This document shows positions 16,685 through 23,683 of a DNA stretch of 39,246 nt, piece by piece. The notes beneath the pieces were generated by a model, which did no database searches, was not told the origin of the DNA, and saw nothing but the letters and a program-made list of their open reading frames with translations. Source of the stretch: a virus. The DNA lies in the IMG/VR virus record IMGVR_UViG_3300012685_000009, positions 1 through 39,246 of that record; one strand, written 5' to 3'. Position 1 is the first letter of the stretch. Every line of letters begins with the position of its first letter. The position numbers and the translations under genes were made by a program.

Positions 16685-17420
16685 CGTTATAAAATTCCCA
16701 CAACTGCCGACGATAGTTACTAGCCGTCGGTCCGTTGGTCGGATGACCGAAGGCTGCCTCCGCCTGGAGTGCGCTGATGATCGACGTTGGTCGACCCTTC
16801 AATCCCGGATGTGGGTGCGCCTTAAAGCCCTTTGGATCGTACTGCTCACACTCCTTACAGTGACTTTTTCGACGCGCGATTAACCGTAGCAATAAACTCC
16901 GCCAACCGCGTCGCTGTCCGACCGCTACCTGAACGTCGTTTACCAGGTCGATCTCATACTCGGGGTTATCACCGAGTTCTAACCAGGAAATAAAATATGG
17001 ACAGTCCACCCAGTCCATCTTACGATTCCACAAGGGATAGCCCTGGATCTCTGTAATCGGCGTATTGCGCAGCACGTATAACCCGATGCGGTTCGCCTGT
17101 CCACCGCGACAGACCAGCAGGTTGGGAACGACCGTTCGCAAGCGACGAACGATCTCTGAGTGGTGAAGAACACGACCCAGGCGTCGCTTTACGTCAACGA
17201 ACTCCTCCCACTGCTCCTTGCGAGACTTATGCTGCCGGATAGATTCCAGCTCCTCTTTTTTTGCACAGACCGCCTCATCTGCGCTGAGCTGCATCTTTTT
17301 CAGCTTGTCAACGTCATACTGGGTGATGCCCATCTCCTCCAGGAGATCAGCTTTTCGCTGTTCCTCGAACTCGTCGCCGGGCTCGAAACCTTTTTTTACA
17401 TAGCTGTCGGTTAAAGCCAT
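16674..17420 (-). CDS. Hypothetical accessory protein (248 aa)
   Basis: Start at ATG 17420 after GGGGAG; the 24 codons upstream of it only translate the terminator. The first 90 residues are highly charged and helical (EEQRKADLLEEMG, KKEELESIRQHKSRKEQWEEF). The centre is a mixed domain with several Trp (IQGYPLWNRKMDWVDCPYFISWLE). A basic segment, RRKSHCKECEQYDPKG, with a CxxC pair follows, then a C-terminal tail ending RRQLWEFYNGVR. No known family. It opens the block between head and glycosylation genes. By composition it belongs to the phage and shows no sign of damage. Confidence 0.7.
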   Translation of the reverse strand: MALTDSYVKKGFEPGDEFEEQRKADLLEEMGITQYDVDKLKKMQLSADEAVCAKKEELESIRQHKSRKEQWEEFVDVKRRLGRVLHHSEIVRRLRTVVPNLLVCRGGQANRIGLYVLRNTPITEIQGYPLWNRKMDWVDCPYFISWLELGDNPEYEIDLVNDVQVAVGQRRGWRSLLLRLIARRKSHCKECEQYDPKGFKAHPHPGLKGRPTSIISALQAEAAFGHPTNGPTASNYRRQLWEFYNGVR

Positions 17421-17433
17421 CTTTACTCCCCGC

Positions 17434-17476
17434 AAAAAAAAAATTGCGGCGCGGAGCGGGGGAGGAAGCCCGCTCC
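17434..17476 (-). terminator. Candidate terminator after the capsid module
   Basis: On the minus strand GGAGCGGG (17476-17469) pairs perfectly with CCCGCTCC (17460-17453) around an 8-base loop. A run of ten T's (17443-17434) follows after nine bases, and this run itself sits in a CCGCAA...TTGCGG stem. The next gene starts 13 bases beyond, so partial termination would lower its level relative to the coat protein. Confidence 0.6.
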
Positions 17477-17544
17477 ACACCAACAAAGTCAATGTCAGGC
17501 TTGACTGAGCCTATCGAGAAGCGCTCTCGACCGACGTGATAGCT

Positions 17545-17629
17545 TTAGGCTACCGCAGTTTCCGACAAAATGCGCCGGAAGGGGAGAACAGTGCCCCCCG
17601 CAGCAGGACGCGGCGTGACTACAAATTTG
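17545..17629 (-). CDS. Major capsid protein, exon 2 (27 complete codons)
   Basis: Begins with the C that completes the Phe codon left open by exon 1 (TT|C) and then reads AAA TTT GTA GTC to the TAA at 17547-17545. The spliced protein continues YNFKFVVTPRPAAGG and ends RRILSETAVA. Base composition changes at this point from the AT-richer intron ORF to the GC-rich style of phage structural genes. The same frame is also the 3' end of the intron ORF, so both products would share these codons. Confidence 0.75.
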
Positions 17630-18111
17630 CAGGATGTTATTTCTTTAGAGTAGGCTAAAACTTTTTCAAGTTCATCAAGGGTTGCGTTACCCCTGATGAA
17701 GTTAGCCCGCCAGGAGATAACCACCACGTTGCCCTTCACATAACCTTTATCCAGAAAAATCCGGTCAAGTGTTGGAGCATCCCAGTGATCTTTTCTTGTT
17801 CCTGTTTTGAGAGGTATTCCTAAAACTGGACAAACATCCGGGATAACGATGTCATCCAATTCAAGATTAAAGGGAAGATTCTTCTTTTGCGCACGTATCT
17901 TAGCGCTATGAAGCATCACTTCCCTAAAATTTTCTTCCTTTTTATACCCCTCACGACGATTGGTATTATTGCATGTCTTGCAGAACCAACCACGCTTATA
18001 GCCAGAACAGTGAGCGCGCTTGCTTCCACACTTGGGACAGGTAGATCCTCCACGACAAAACATCCCGCCGCTTTTGATATAACTGTCCACGACATCTATA
18101 GTTTCAATCAT
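17545..18111 (-). CDS. Intron-encoded HNH-type endonuclease (188 aa), reading into exon 2
   Basis: Starts at ATG 18111 with GAGGA just upstream. Residues 24-50 form a zinc ribbon (CPKCG...FCKTC). Residues 94-151 have CPVLGIPL, then PTLDRI, GYVKGNVVVISWRANFIRGNATLDELEKV, a pattern I know from phage HNH/endonuclease VII-like homing enzymes, in which the -SLDRI...KGYV.GNV..IS..AN- core forms the active site region. Residues 1-160 are intron-encoded. Residues 162-188 are encoded by capsid exon 2 in the same frame, so the last 27 residues are capsid sequence. It would cut intronless capsid genes to spread the intron; that is inference. Confidence 0.8.
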   Translation of the reverse strand: MIETIDVVDSYIKSGGMFCRGGSTCPKCGSKRAHCSGYKRGWFCKTCNNTNRREGYKKEENFREVMLHSAKIRAQKKNLPFNLELDDIVIPDVCPVLGIPLKTGTRKDHWDAPTLDRIFLDKGYVKGNVVVISWRANFIRGNATLDELEKVLAYSKEITSCKFVVTPRPAAGGTVLPFRRILSETAVA

Positions 18112-18324
18112 CGTTTCCTCTTTAGAAAGCCAGGTCATTTCTGCCTAGCTCCTACAGTTCTTTTTTTCTGTAGGCTCGGACTGTTGCATCACCCTCACGG
18201 GTGTCCTCTCGCTCAGTCTCTCACGGTGGTTAACTTCAACCTTCCGCCTCGTTGGCATCTCAGCGTTCGAGTCAATCAGAGAGAATTTCACTTTGCGGAT
18301 TACGCCGCAAGTGCTCCATATTCG
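17630..18324 (-). ncRNA. Group I intron in the major capsid gene (695 nt)
   Basis: Folded by hand on the minus strand. P1: CUU/C (18327-18324) with GGAG (18317-18314), a U.G pair at the splice site. P2: CACUUGCGG/CCGCAAAGUG around the in-frame TAA. P3: UUCUCUC (18285-18279) with GAGAGGA (18210-18204). P4: CUCG/CGAG (18271-18268, 18251-18248). P6/P6a: CGG/CCG and GGUU/AACC. P7: GACUG (18218-18214) with CAGUC (18183-18179). P8: CACCC-GUGA-GGGUG (18203-18190). P9: CCUACAG/CUGUAGG (18174-18151). The order and the GAGAGACUG...CAACAGUCC core match the conserved R and S elements of group I introns. The last base is G (17630). P1 and the exact ends are the least certain parts; P5 is weak. Confidence 0.85.
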
Positions 18325-19292
18325 AAGTTGTAGCTCACCGCCCCACCGATTTCTCCACCCGGATCAAAGCTGTTCGGCGCGAATTGATAGATGTTCGCTT
18401 TAAAGTTGCTCTCATCGGGAACATCTTCGAACCCGCCGAGCGCAATCGAAAACATCATCTCATCCGCACTGATATAGGTCGCATAAGACGACTTACCAGA
18501 AGCTGGTAAGTTGGCGATCAACGGAACGTTGGTCGACATAACGAAATCAACTCCGGCGAGCGGAATGATCTCATTATCTTCTGCGAGTCCTGCTTCGATC
18601 CACTTCTGTCCTTCACGGGTAAACTTCTCCGTGTCAAGCACGCCATTCGCGGTCAAATCATTCGCCACATCGGACAGGATGTAGGGATGCATGATCCCGC
18701 GATGCCTGCCGCCGGCGAACGGCCGACCGTTCTTTCCGCGAATCGTCGCTACGGCGGTGTTGATCACCGCACGCGTTACGAACGATCCGTCGGGCACCTG
18801 TACGCTGGCGGTCGAGTCTGTTGAAACAGCCGCATCATAACCTTGCTGGATCAAAGTGTCAACCACGAGCGCGCCACGATAACCCAGCATCTCGCTGAGT
18901 TGCTCGAGTGGCTTTCCGATGTCAACCGCCAGGGCGAAGTCAGATACGTTGACGTAGTCAACATACTGTCCCAGAGTTGCCTGGATGCTCGCCTCAGTCG
19001 GTGTGATCGGTGTGCCCACGGCGCCTTCGGTCGCTGTCGGAGGAGGAGTGTCGCTTACACCGCCGCCGACGTCAAGACCTGCAGCCGAAACGTTCGCCGT
19101 GAAAGGAGCGAGGTTATAGGTGTAGATCTGAGTCGTTCGGCCTGCGTTCTTCGGAATCTGACGTTCTGCAGTCAGACCCTGGAAACCCAGGTGCGCAAAC
19201 AACGACCTCACCGCCAGGCGATCGTAATAGACGGCCTGCGTTGAAGGAAGAGTGGAGCCAATGACAAAACTTGCCGCAGCATTACTGGGCAT
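18300..19292 (-). CDS. Major capsid protein, exon 1 plus unspliced read-through (N4-gp56/P22-like)
   Basis: The coat protein with HK97 fold. Recognisable features of the N4-gp56-type family are the early YTYNLAPF..., PTEASIQATLGQYVDYVNVSDFAL and LEQLSEMLGYRGALVVDTLIQQGYDA segments. The unspliced frame gives 330 residues ending YNFEYGALAA and stops at 18300. I propose that only 18325-19292 (322 codons plus two bases) is exon 1, joined to 17545-17629 after removal of a group I intron, giving 350 residues with the C-terminal end YNFKFVV... The start has a GAGGTGA site. Whether both forms are made is unknown. Confidence 0.9.
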   Translation of the reverse strand: MPSNAAASFVIGSTLPSTQAVYYDRLAVRSLFAHLGFQGLTAERQIPKNAGRTTQIYTYNLAPFTANVSAAGLDVGGGVSDTPPPTATEGAVGTPITPTEASIQATLGQYVDYVNVSDFALAVDIGKPLEQLSEMLGYRGALVVDTLIQQGYDAAVSTDSTASVQVPDGSFVTRAVINTAVATIRGKNGRPFAGGRHRGIMHPYILSDVANDLTANGVLDTEKFTREGQKWIEAGLAEDNEIIPLAGVDFVMSTNVPLIANLPASGKSSYATYISADEMMFSIALGGFEDVPDESNFKANIYQFAPNSFDPGGEIGGAVSYNFEYGALAA

Positions 19293-19339
19293 ATTTTTGT
19301 CACCTCACACAAAGATACCAGGACTCAAAGGACCTGGCG

Positions 19340-20449
19340 TTATCGCTGAGCGCTAGCCGCCCGTCTGTCCGCATCAGCAATCCGCTTTAACTCGGACATC
19401 GGGAGTTTTCGCAATTCCGCTTCTGAGAGTTTACGCGGCTCGCCACCGTCCCCTGAAGATCCCGGCTCAGTTGGTGAGCTGGAGTCTCCCGGTCGCAGGC
19501 CCGTGGTCCCTCTCTTGCGCACCGTCACCGCAGGAATCACAGGAGCCGATACCGCCGCGGGTGCAGCGGGTGGCTCTGTAACTACCGGCACGGAATCCGT
19601 CCGGGCCGGTGCAGATGAAGATGCGGGTGATACCAAAGTCGATGTAACCGGCGTCTCAACCGGCTTACTCTCGCGAACCTTCAACTGATTGCCCTCGGTC
19701 AGCTCCTCGAAGGCATACTCCAGGTTGCGGAGCGTAATAGGAAGCTTATTATTTCCCAAAAAGTCACTGAGCTTCTGAGAGTTGAAACCATCAGGATCAC
19801 GATAAAACTCAGGATGCGCCTCGCGAAAATCCAAAACATTTTGCGTGGCGATAGTCCACAGGAGAGCGTCCTGCGCCTTTCCGTCCATCTTTTCAAAGTC
19901 TTCGGTTGAAACACCGTCAGGCAGCTGGTACTGCCGGTCAAGCTCTGACCAACCCAGCTTCTCACGCCGCACGGCCTTGTTGACTCGCACCGTCGCGTGT
20001 CCCTTACCCTCCAGGAGCTTCAGCATCAGCTCGCTCTTCGTGTTGGCGAAAAAGCGCTCAGTGCCCCCGCTGATCTTATACCGTAACTCAGCCACCCACT
20101 TTCCACCCTCCTGCTTGATCTCTCCGACAAACTGATCCGTCTCGACCCGCTCAACCTTAGGAGCAACCGCGGGCGTAACAACAACCGCAGGAGCAGTGAT
20201 AGGCGCTGCGACCGGTGCTATCTCTTCCTCAAACTCGGACTCGATCACGTCAGCGACCACCGAAGAAACCACAGCTGGTTTTACTTCCAAAGGGGCAGGT
20301 ACCACAACAACAGGAGTTGCTGGTACAGCCACTGCATTCTTCGCCGACAACCCACTGGGGGCCTCCTTGGCCGCAAACATCGCCTTACGTGCTTCATCAA
20401 CTGACGGACCACCATCCCTGAACTTAAGAACCTCTCCTACCTTACCCAT
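19340..20449 (-). CDS. Putative scaffolding protein (369 aa)
   Basis: Assigned by position, directly upstream of the major capsid gene, and by composition. The first 100 residues are Ala/Val/Pro-rich and flexible; the middle contains a folded segment (about 105-260, FVGEIKQEGGKWVAELRYKI...FREAHPEFYRDPDGF); a second Pro/Ala/Thr-rich linker follows; and the C-terminus is a basic amphipathic helix (LSEAELRKLPMSELKRIA). A basic C-terminal helix that binds the coat protein is typical of phage scaffolds. No protease motif is seen. A GGAGAT site precedes ATG 20449. Confidence 0.7.
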   Translation of the reverse strand: MGKVGEVLKFRDGGPSVDEARKAMFAAKEAPSGLSAKNAVAVPATPVVVVPAPLEVKPAVVSSVVADVIESEFEEEIAPVAAPITAPAVVVTPAVAPKVERVETDQFVGEIKQEGGKWVAELRYKISGGTERFFANTKSELMLKLLEGKGHATVRVNKAVRREKLGWSELDRQYQLPDGVSTEDFEKMDGKAQDALLWTIATQNVLDFREAHPEFYRDPDGFNSQKLSDFLGNNKLPITLRNLEYAFEELTEGNQLKVRESKPVETPVTSTLVSPASSSAPARTDSVPVVTEPPAAPAAVSAPVIPAVTVRKRGTTGLRPGDSSSPTEPGSSGDGGEPRKLSEAELRKLPMSELKRIADADRRAASAQR

Positions 20450-20489
20450 CTTATATCTCCTCTCCCGCGCAATCCGGCCCGGGTCGGTT

Positions 20490-20987
20490 CTACCTCTTCG
20501 CTGCTAAAGTCGGTTTGGGCGTGGTAATCGCCTCGTTAATCATCACCTTGATGAAACGCATGAAGTCCTCAGCCGTCTGCTCCCTAATACGCAACGAGAA
20601 GGCCTTATTCGGATCATCACCCTTATAACCCGAGTTCTCCAGTCGGCGTGCGCTCACATAGGTCTTAAGCACCATCTCCTCAAAGCTTTTCCAGCCATCA
20701 GTAAAAGCCACCAGCGCCGCAAGCGCCTGACACCGCATGTAATGAGCGTACTGCGCGTTGTAGTCATCGCGGTTAACAAATGATGCGACCACGTCAACCG
20801 AAGTGTCATCACCCGGATCTTCAATGTCTTGCAAGACCGGTGTAGCCTCAATTGAGTCACGACGCATGCTGGGAAGTACGGTTAACATACCCGCAACTCT
20901 CAACTCCTCCTCAGTCAGCGGCGAGTTCAAATCAAACTGCTCTAAAGAATCATTGATATTGCCAAGTGTAGTCTTCGCCGTGGCCAT
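20490..20987 (-). CDS. Hypothetical head-module protein (165 aa)
   Basis: Mainly helical, without cysteines except one, and without membrane segments. The N-terminal half is acidic (QDIEDPGDDTSVD); the centre is a helical core (YAHYMRCQALAALVAFTDGWKSFEEMVLKTYVSA); the tail is basic (KPTLAAKR). Located between portal and scaffold, where small connectors or assembly factors are often found. The family is not recognised. Confidence 0.7.
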   Translation of the reverse strand: MATAKTTLGNINDSLEQFDLNSPLTEEELRVAGMLTVLPSMRRDSIEATPVLQDIEDPGDDTSVDVVASFVNRDDYNAQYAHYMRCQALAALVAFTDGWKSFEEMVLKTYVSARRLENSGYKGDDPNKAFSLRIREQTAEDFMRFIKVMINEAITTPKPTLAAKR

Positions 20988-20988
20988 C

Positions 20989-23106
20989 TTATACCCCTAC
21001 CAGACTTCCCGAAATCTCTTTCATCTCTTCACGCTCGGCCGCGCGCTCAATTGAACGTGTAATAATCGTCTCTCCCGCGTTTGCCAGCCCCTTCGCATCA
21101 ATCTGCGACATCTTCTGCTGGTGCTCTTGTTGTGAAAGATCTTTATTTTGCTTATGCAGCTGTGCAATACGCTGCTGGGTCGCCTGAGCTTTTAACACCT
21201 CAGGATTTTGGGCCGCTCGACTCTGGATATCTTCCGGCGTCAACGGTATAAAGATATCCTCTTGCGACTTCCAACCAGTAGCTTGTTCGTCACGACGAGC
21301 CATTTCAAGCCAATTTACCTTATATTTGGACTCCGACAAACCCTGTTGGAACGCTGGGGTTGAGAACATCTGCATCTGTAGCGGTAGAGACGCCGCCATT
21401 TTTTGGCGGGCTGCGATGCTAACACCCGCACTCATCACAAACTTGATGTCCGTCGCATTGCACATGTCAACCAGCAGGTCACCATCATGGTCCGCGTCCA
21501 TCGCCTCCCACAACGTCGGGCCTACGATCTGTCGTATCAGCTTTGGCTCAAGAAACCGGCGGTCCATGTGAAGTAACGCGTATAAAAATGGGATGAACAC
21601 CTGGTCGACAATACAGTCCACGTAGCTCTGGATTCGCCCACTCGACGCTCCCCCGATGATTCCAGCCCCAGTGGCAGTTCGTCCCATGGAGCTACGCCCC
21701 CGCTCAGGCATCGCACCCTGCACCGTCTGTTCCTGAGCCCCCGTCGTCTTCTCCGCGTCGGCCGTCAAAACCGACTCCTCTCGGTAAGCTTCAGCAAGAA
21801 CAGGCTGCTTAATAAGCGGCTTGATGCCCTCAGGGTCAGTAACCTTGTGCCGAGCGCCCGGATACATCCGGATCGGCTGACCCGTCAAGTTTGTTCCCTG
21901 TTTCTCGAGCCACACGTTCTGTAAGTTCAAGTTGATGTCATCAAGGCGCAAGTTACGCAGACCTTGGATATGTGTTTGAACGCTGCCAATCCGTCGTGGG
22001 ATGCCGAAGGCGTAGAACGTTCCCGGAATATCATCCCAAAAGCAGCTTAAGAATGGAATCTCACCCAGTTCGTTATTCTCGTTACGAATTATCTTCTTAC
22101 GCTGCAAGGCCACGATGACCGTGTCGTTTGACCAACGCTCGAGAACCTCCAACTTGTGATCCAGCGGATCTTCACTCTCATCAAGGTAGCGAGGCAACGC
22201 CCGGTGTCCCTGCGCCGGAAACGCCGTCGTCTCGGACTCGACCACCGAGCTCGGCGCTTGCTCAGCTGGCGGTGCCGCCAGCTGTTTAAGCTCTGTCTCC
22301 GTCGGAATGTTATAACCCTCAAAGTCACGCAGCTTATTGAGATCACGGATCGTCATATAATCACGATATTCGACGTATCCCGCCCGACGAATATCAGGCT
22401 GTCGCAATCCCGGACTAACCAACACGTGGTTGATCTCACAGCGCGTAAAGAACGGCCGAGACACCATCTCTTCAAACTCTAACTCCTCAAGCTCATCCGA
22501 CTCGGTGGTGTGCAACGTTTGGTCAGGCAGGCCCTTAACTCCAGGAATCTTAGCCGGACTTTGCGCGCGACGATAAATTCTCTTCTTTCGCGGAAATTTT
22601 TCCCAGCCGTACTTGCCGATGCCCGTCCCAAAGATCAACCCATCCTTAGAAATCAACCGTAACTGGGCCTTGAATCCCACCTGACGCAGCTGGTACCCGA
22701 CGATCGACTCCCAACCCCGAGCCACTTGTCGTGGGGTGCCCTCTGTCGGATCAATCGCAAACGGCGGATTCTCCGGAAACAGCGCACTCATCGTCTGGTC
22801 GAGAATCGCGCGAACGTGCTGTGCCACCAGGGGGTACGCATTTGACGCGCGCGGAACGAGCGTGTCCCGCCAGTATTCTTGCTTTACCGCTGCCTCATAG
22901 AGCGCCTTAGCGATCCGCCACTCCGACAGCCAAAGCCGAGCCATCACGAACTTCTCAGCGCGCTGACAGTCCTGAATGACTAGCGCCAGGGCTAGGTCAT
23001 CCTTCGTCAACTCCTTGTTATCTTTTCCCGTCTCCGTCGGGAGCTTAAAATCCTGTGGTACTTGATTAAGCGGCTGGTGAAGATCATTAGGCTGCGGAAG
23101 CAACAT
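20989..23106 (-). CDS. Portal protein (705 aa)
   Basis: The dodecameric head vertex through which DNA enters and leaves. The length is close to that of P22-type portals. The protein starts with a disordered Pro/Gln segment, then a helix-rich region (KFVMARLWLSEWRIAKALYEAA) and a typical portal wing sequence (LVAQHVRAILDQTMSALFPENPPFAI). The last 80 residues are a charged Gln-rich helix (QATQQRIAQLHKQNKDLSQQEHQ), as in portal barrels. It lies between TerL and the scaffold candidate, as expected. ATG 23106 has a GGAGG site; its first bases overlap the GIY-YIG gene end. Confidence 0.87.
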   Translation of the reverse strand: MLLPQPNDLHQPLNQVPQDFKLPTETGKDNKELTKDDLALALVIQDCQRAEKFVMARLWLSEWRIAKALYEAAVKQEYWRDTLVPRASNAYPLVAQHVRAILDQTMSALFPENPPFAIDPTEGTPRQVARGWESIVGYQLRQVGFKAQLRLISKDGLIFGTGIGKYGWEKFPRKKRIYRRAQSPAKIPGVKGLPDQTLHTTESDELEELEFEEMVSRPFFTRCEINHVLVSPGLRQPDIRRAGYVEYRDYMTIRDLNKLRDFEGYNIPTETELKQLAAPPAEQAPSSVVESETTAFPAQGHRALPRYLDESEDPLDHKLEVLERWSNDTVIVALQRKKIIRNENNELGEIPFLSCFWDDIPGTFYAFGIPRRIGSVQTHIQGLRNLRLDDINLNLQNVWLEKQGTNLTGQPIRMYPGARHKVTDPEGIKPLIKQPVLAEAYREESVLTADAEKTTGAQEQTVQGAMPERGRSSMGRTATGAGIIGGASSGRIQSYVDCIVDQVFIPFLYALLHMDRRFLEPKLIRQIVGPTLWEAMDADHDGDLLVDMCNATDIKFVMSAGVSIAARQKMAASLPLQMQMFSTPAFQQGLSESKYKVNWLEMARRDEQATGWKSQEDIFIPLTPEDIQSRAAQNPEVLKAQATQQRIAQLHKQNKDLSQQEHQQKMSQIDAKGLANAGETIITRSIERAAEREEMKEISGSLVGV

Positions 23107-23683
23107 TTATTTTTGCCTCCTGGCACAGCTCACACTTTGGCTGAAAAATACCACGGTTAACATGCCAACGGACATGAGCACTTATTTTTCCCAAGTTGGG
23201 GTGTAATTCATGAGCTCTTTTGCGCCCCCTTGATAAGGCCCTATTTATTAATTCAAAATGAAGTTCATAAACTCGTAAGCCCCCGACAATTCCTCCCTTT
23301 TTTCCCATCTCACTAAATAAATTTGGATGAAGATCCCGGGTAGTCCGACCGCCTAACTTTGAATGGTGCTGAGATACTTGATTTCCGCCGCTTCTAACAT
23401 TGCACAAATTTGGATTGTTCAACTGCCAGTAAATAATCCACTTTTTTTCAGCTCTCTCCCAATCAACCACATTTTCCTCAAGAAACTTCCAGCCTGGTTC
23501 AATACCTTCAGTTTGAAGTTTTTCAAACCAACTTCGTTGCTTTGCGTTTTCGGCTGTGCCTTTTGCCAAAAATTCTTTCCAATGATGGGCCGCTCGCTTC
23601 TCCCCGCCCTTCCCGACGTACATGACGACATCAGGAGAGCGAGGATCGAAGAGACCATAGATGCAAGTTATCTTATCCAGCAT
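23087..23683 (-). CDS. GIY-YIG homing endonuclease, free-standing (198 aa)
   Basis: The N-terminal catalytic motif is visible: CIYGLFDP...PDVVMYVGKGGEKR (residues 7-30), the GIY-YIG pair with the conserved Gly and Arg. The middle contains the LN-x-x-NLCN-x-x-x-GG region, then repeats of the SEMGKKGG/INRALSRGRKRA type that look like small DNA-binding modules. The C-terminus, SAHVRWHVNRGIFQPKCELC, is shared with the HNH enzyme at 6530-7156. The DNA is visibly richer in A/T than TerL and portal, a sign of mobile origin. It is inserted with overlaps between TerL and portal without breaking either gene. Confidence 0.88.
   Translation of the reverse strand: MLDKITCIYGLFDPRSPDVVMYVGKGGEKRAAHHWKEFLAKGTAENAKQRSWFEKLQTEGIEPGWKFLEENVVDWERAEKKWIIYWQLNNPNLCNVRSGGNQVSQHHSKLGGRTTRDLHPNLFSEMGKKGGIVGGLRVYELHFELINRALSRGRKRAHELHPNLGKISAHVRWHVNRGIFQPKCELCQEAKINVASAA

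Noticed and set aside
17421-17492. Upstream 24-codon extension of the 248-aa gene
   Set aside because: It only translates the terminator hairpin and T run; ATG 17420 has a GGGGAG site.
18151-18174. Hairpin CCTACAG/CTGTAGG downstream of the capsid stop, first taken as a terminator
   Set aside because: No T run follows on the minus strand, and it sits exactly where P9 of the group I intron is expected.
23087-23683. A second group I intron around the GIY-YIG gene
   Set aside because: TerL and portal both have complete, natural-looking ends and starts with ordinary overlaps, and I found no P3/P7 pairing flanking the gene.
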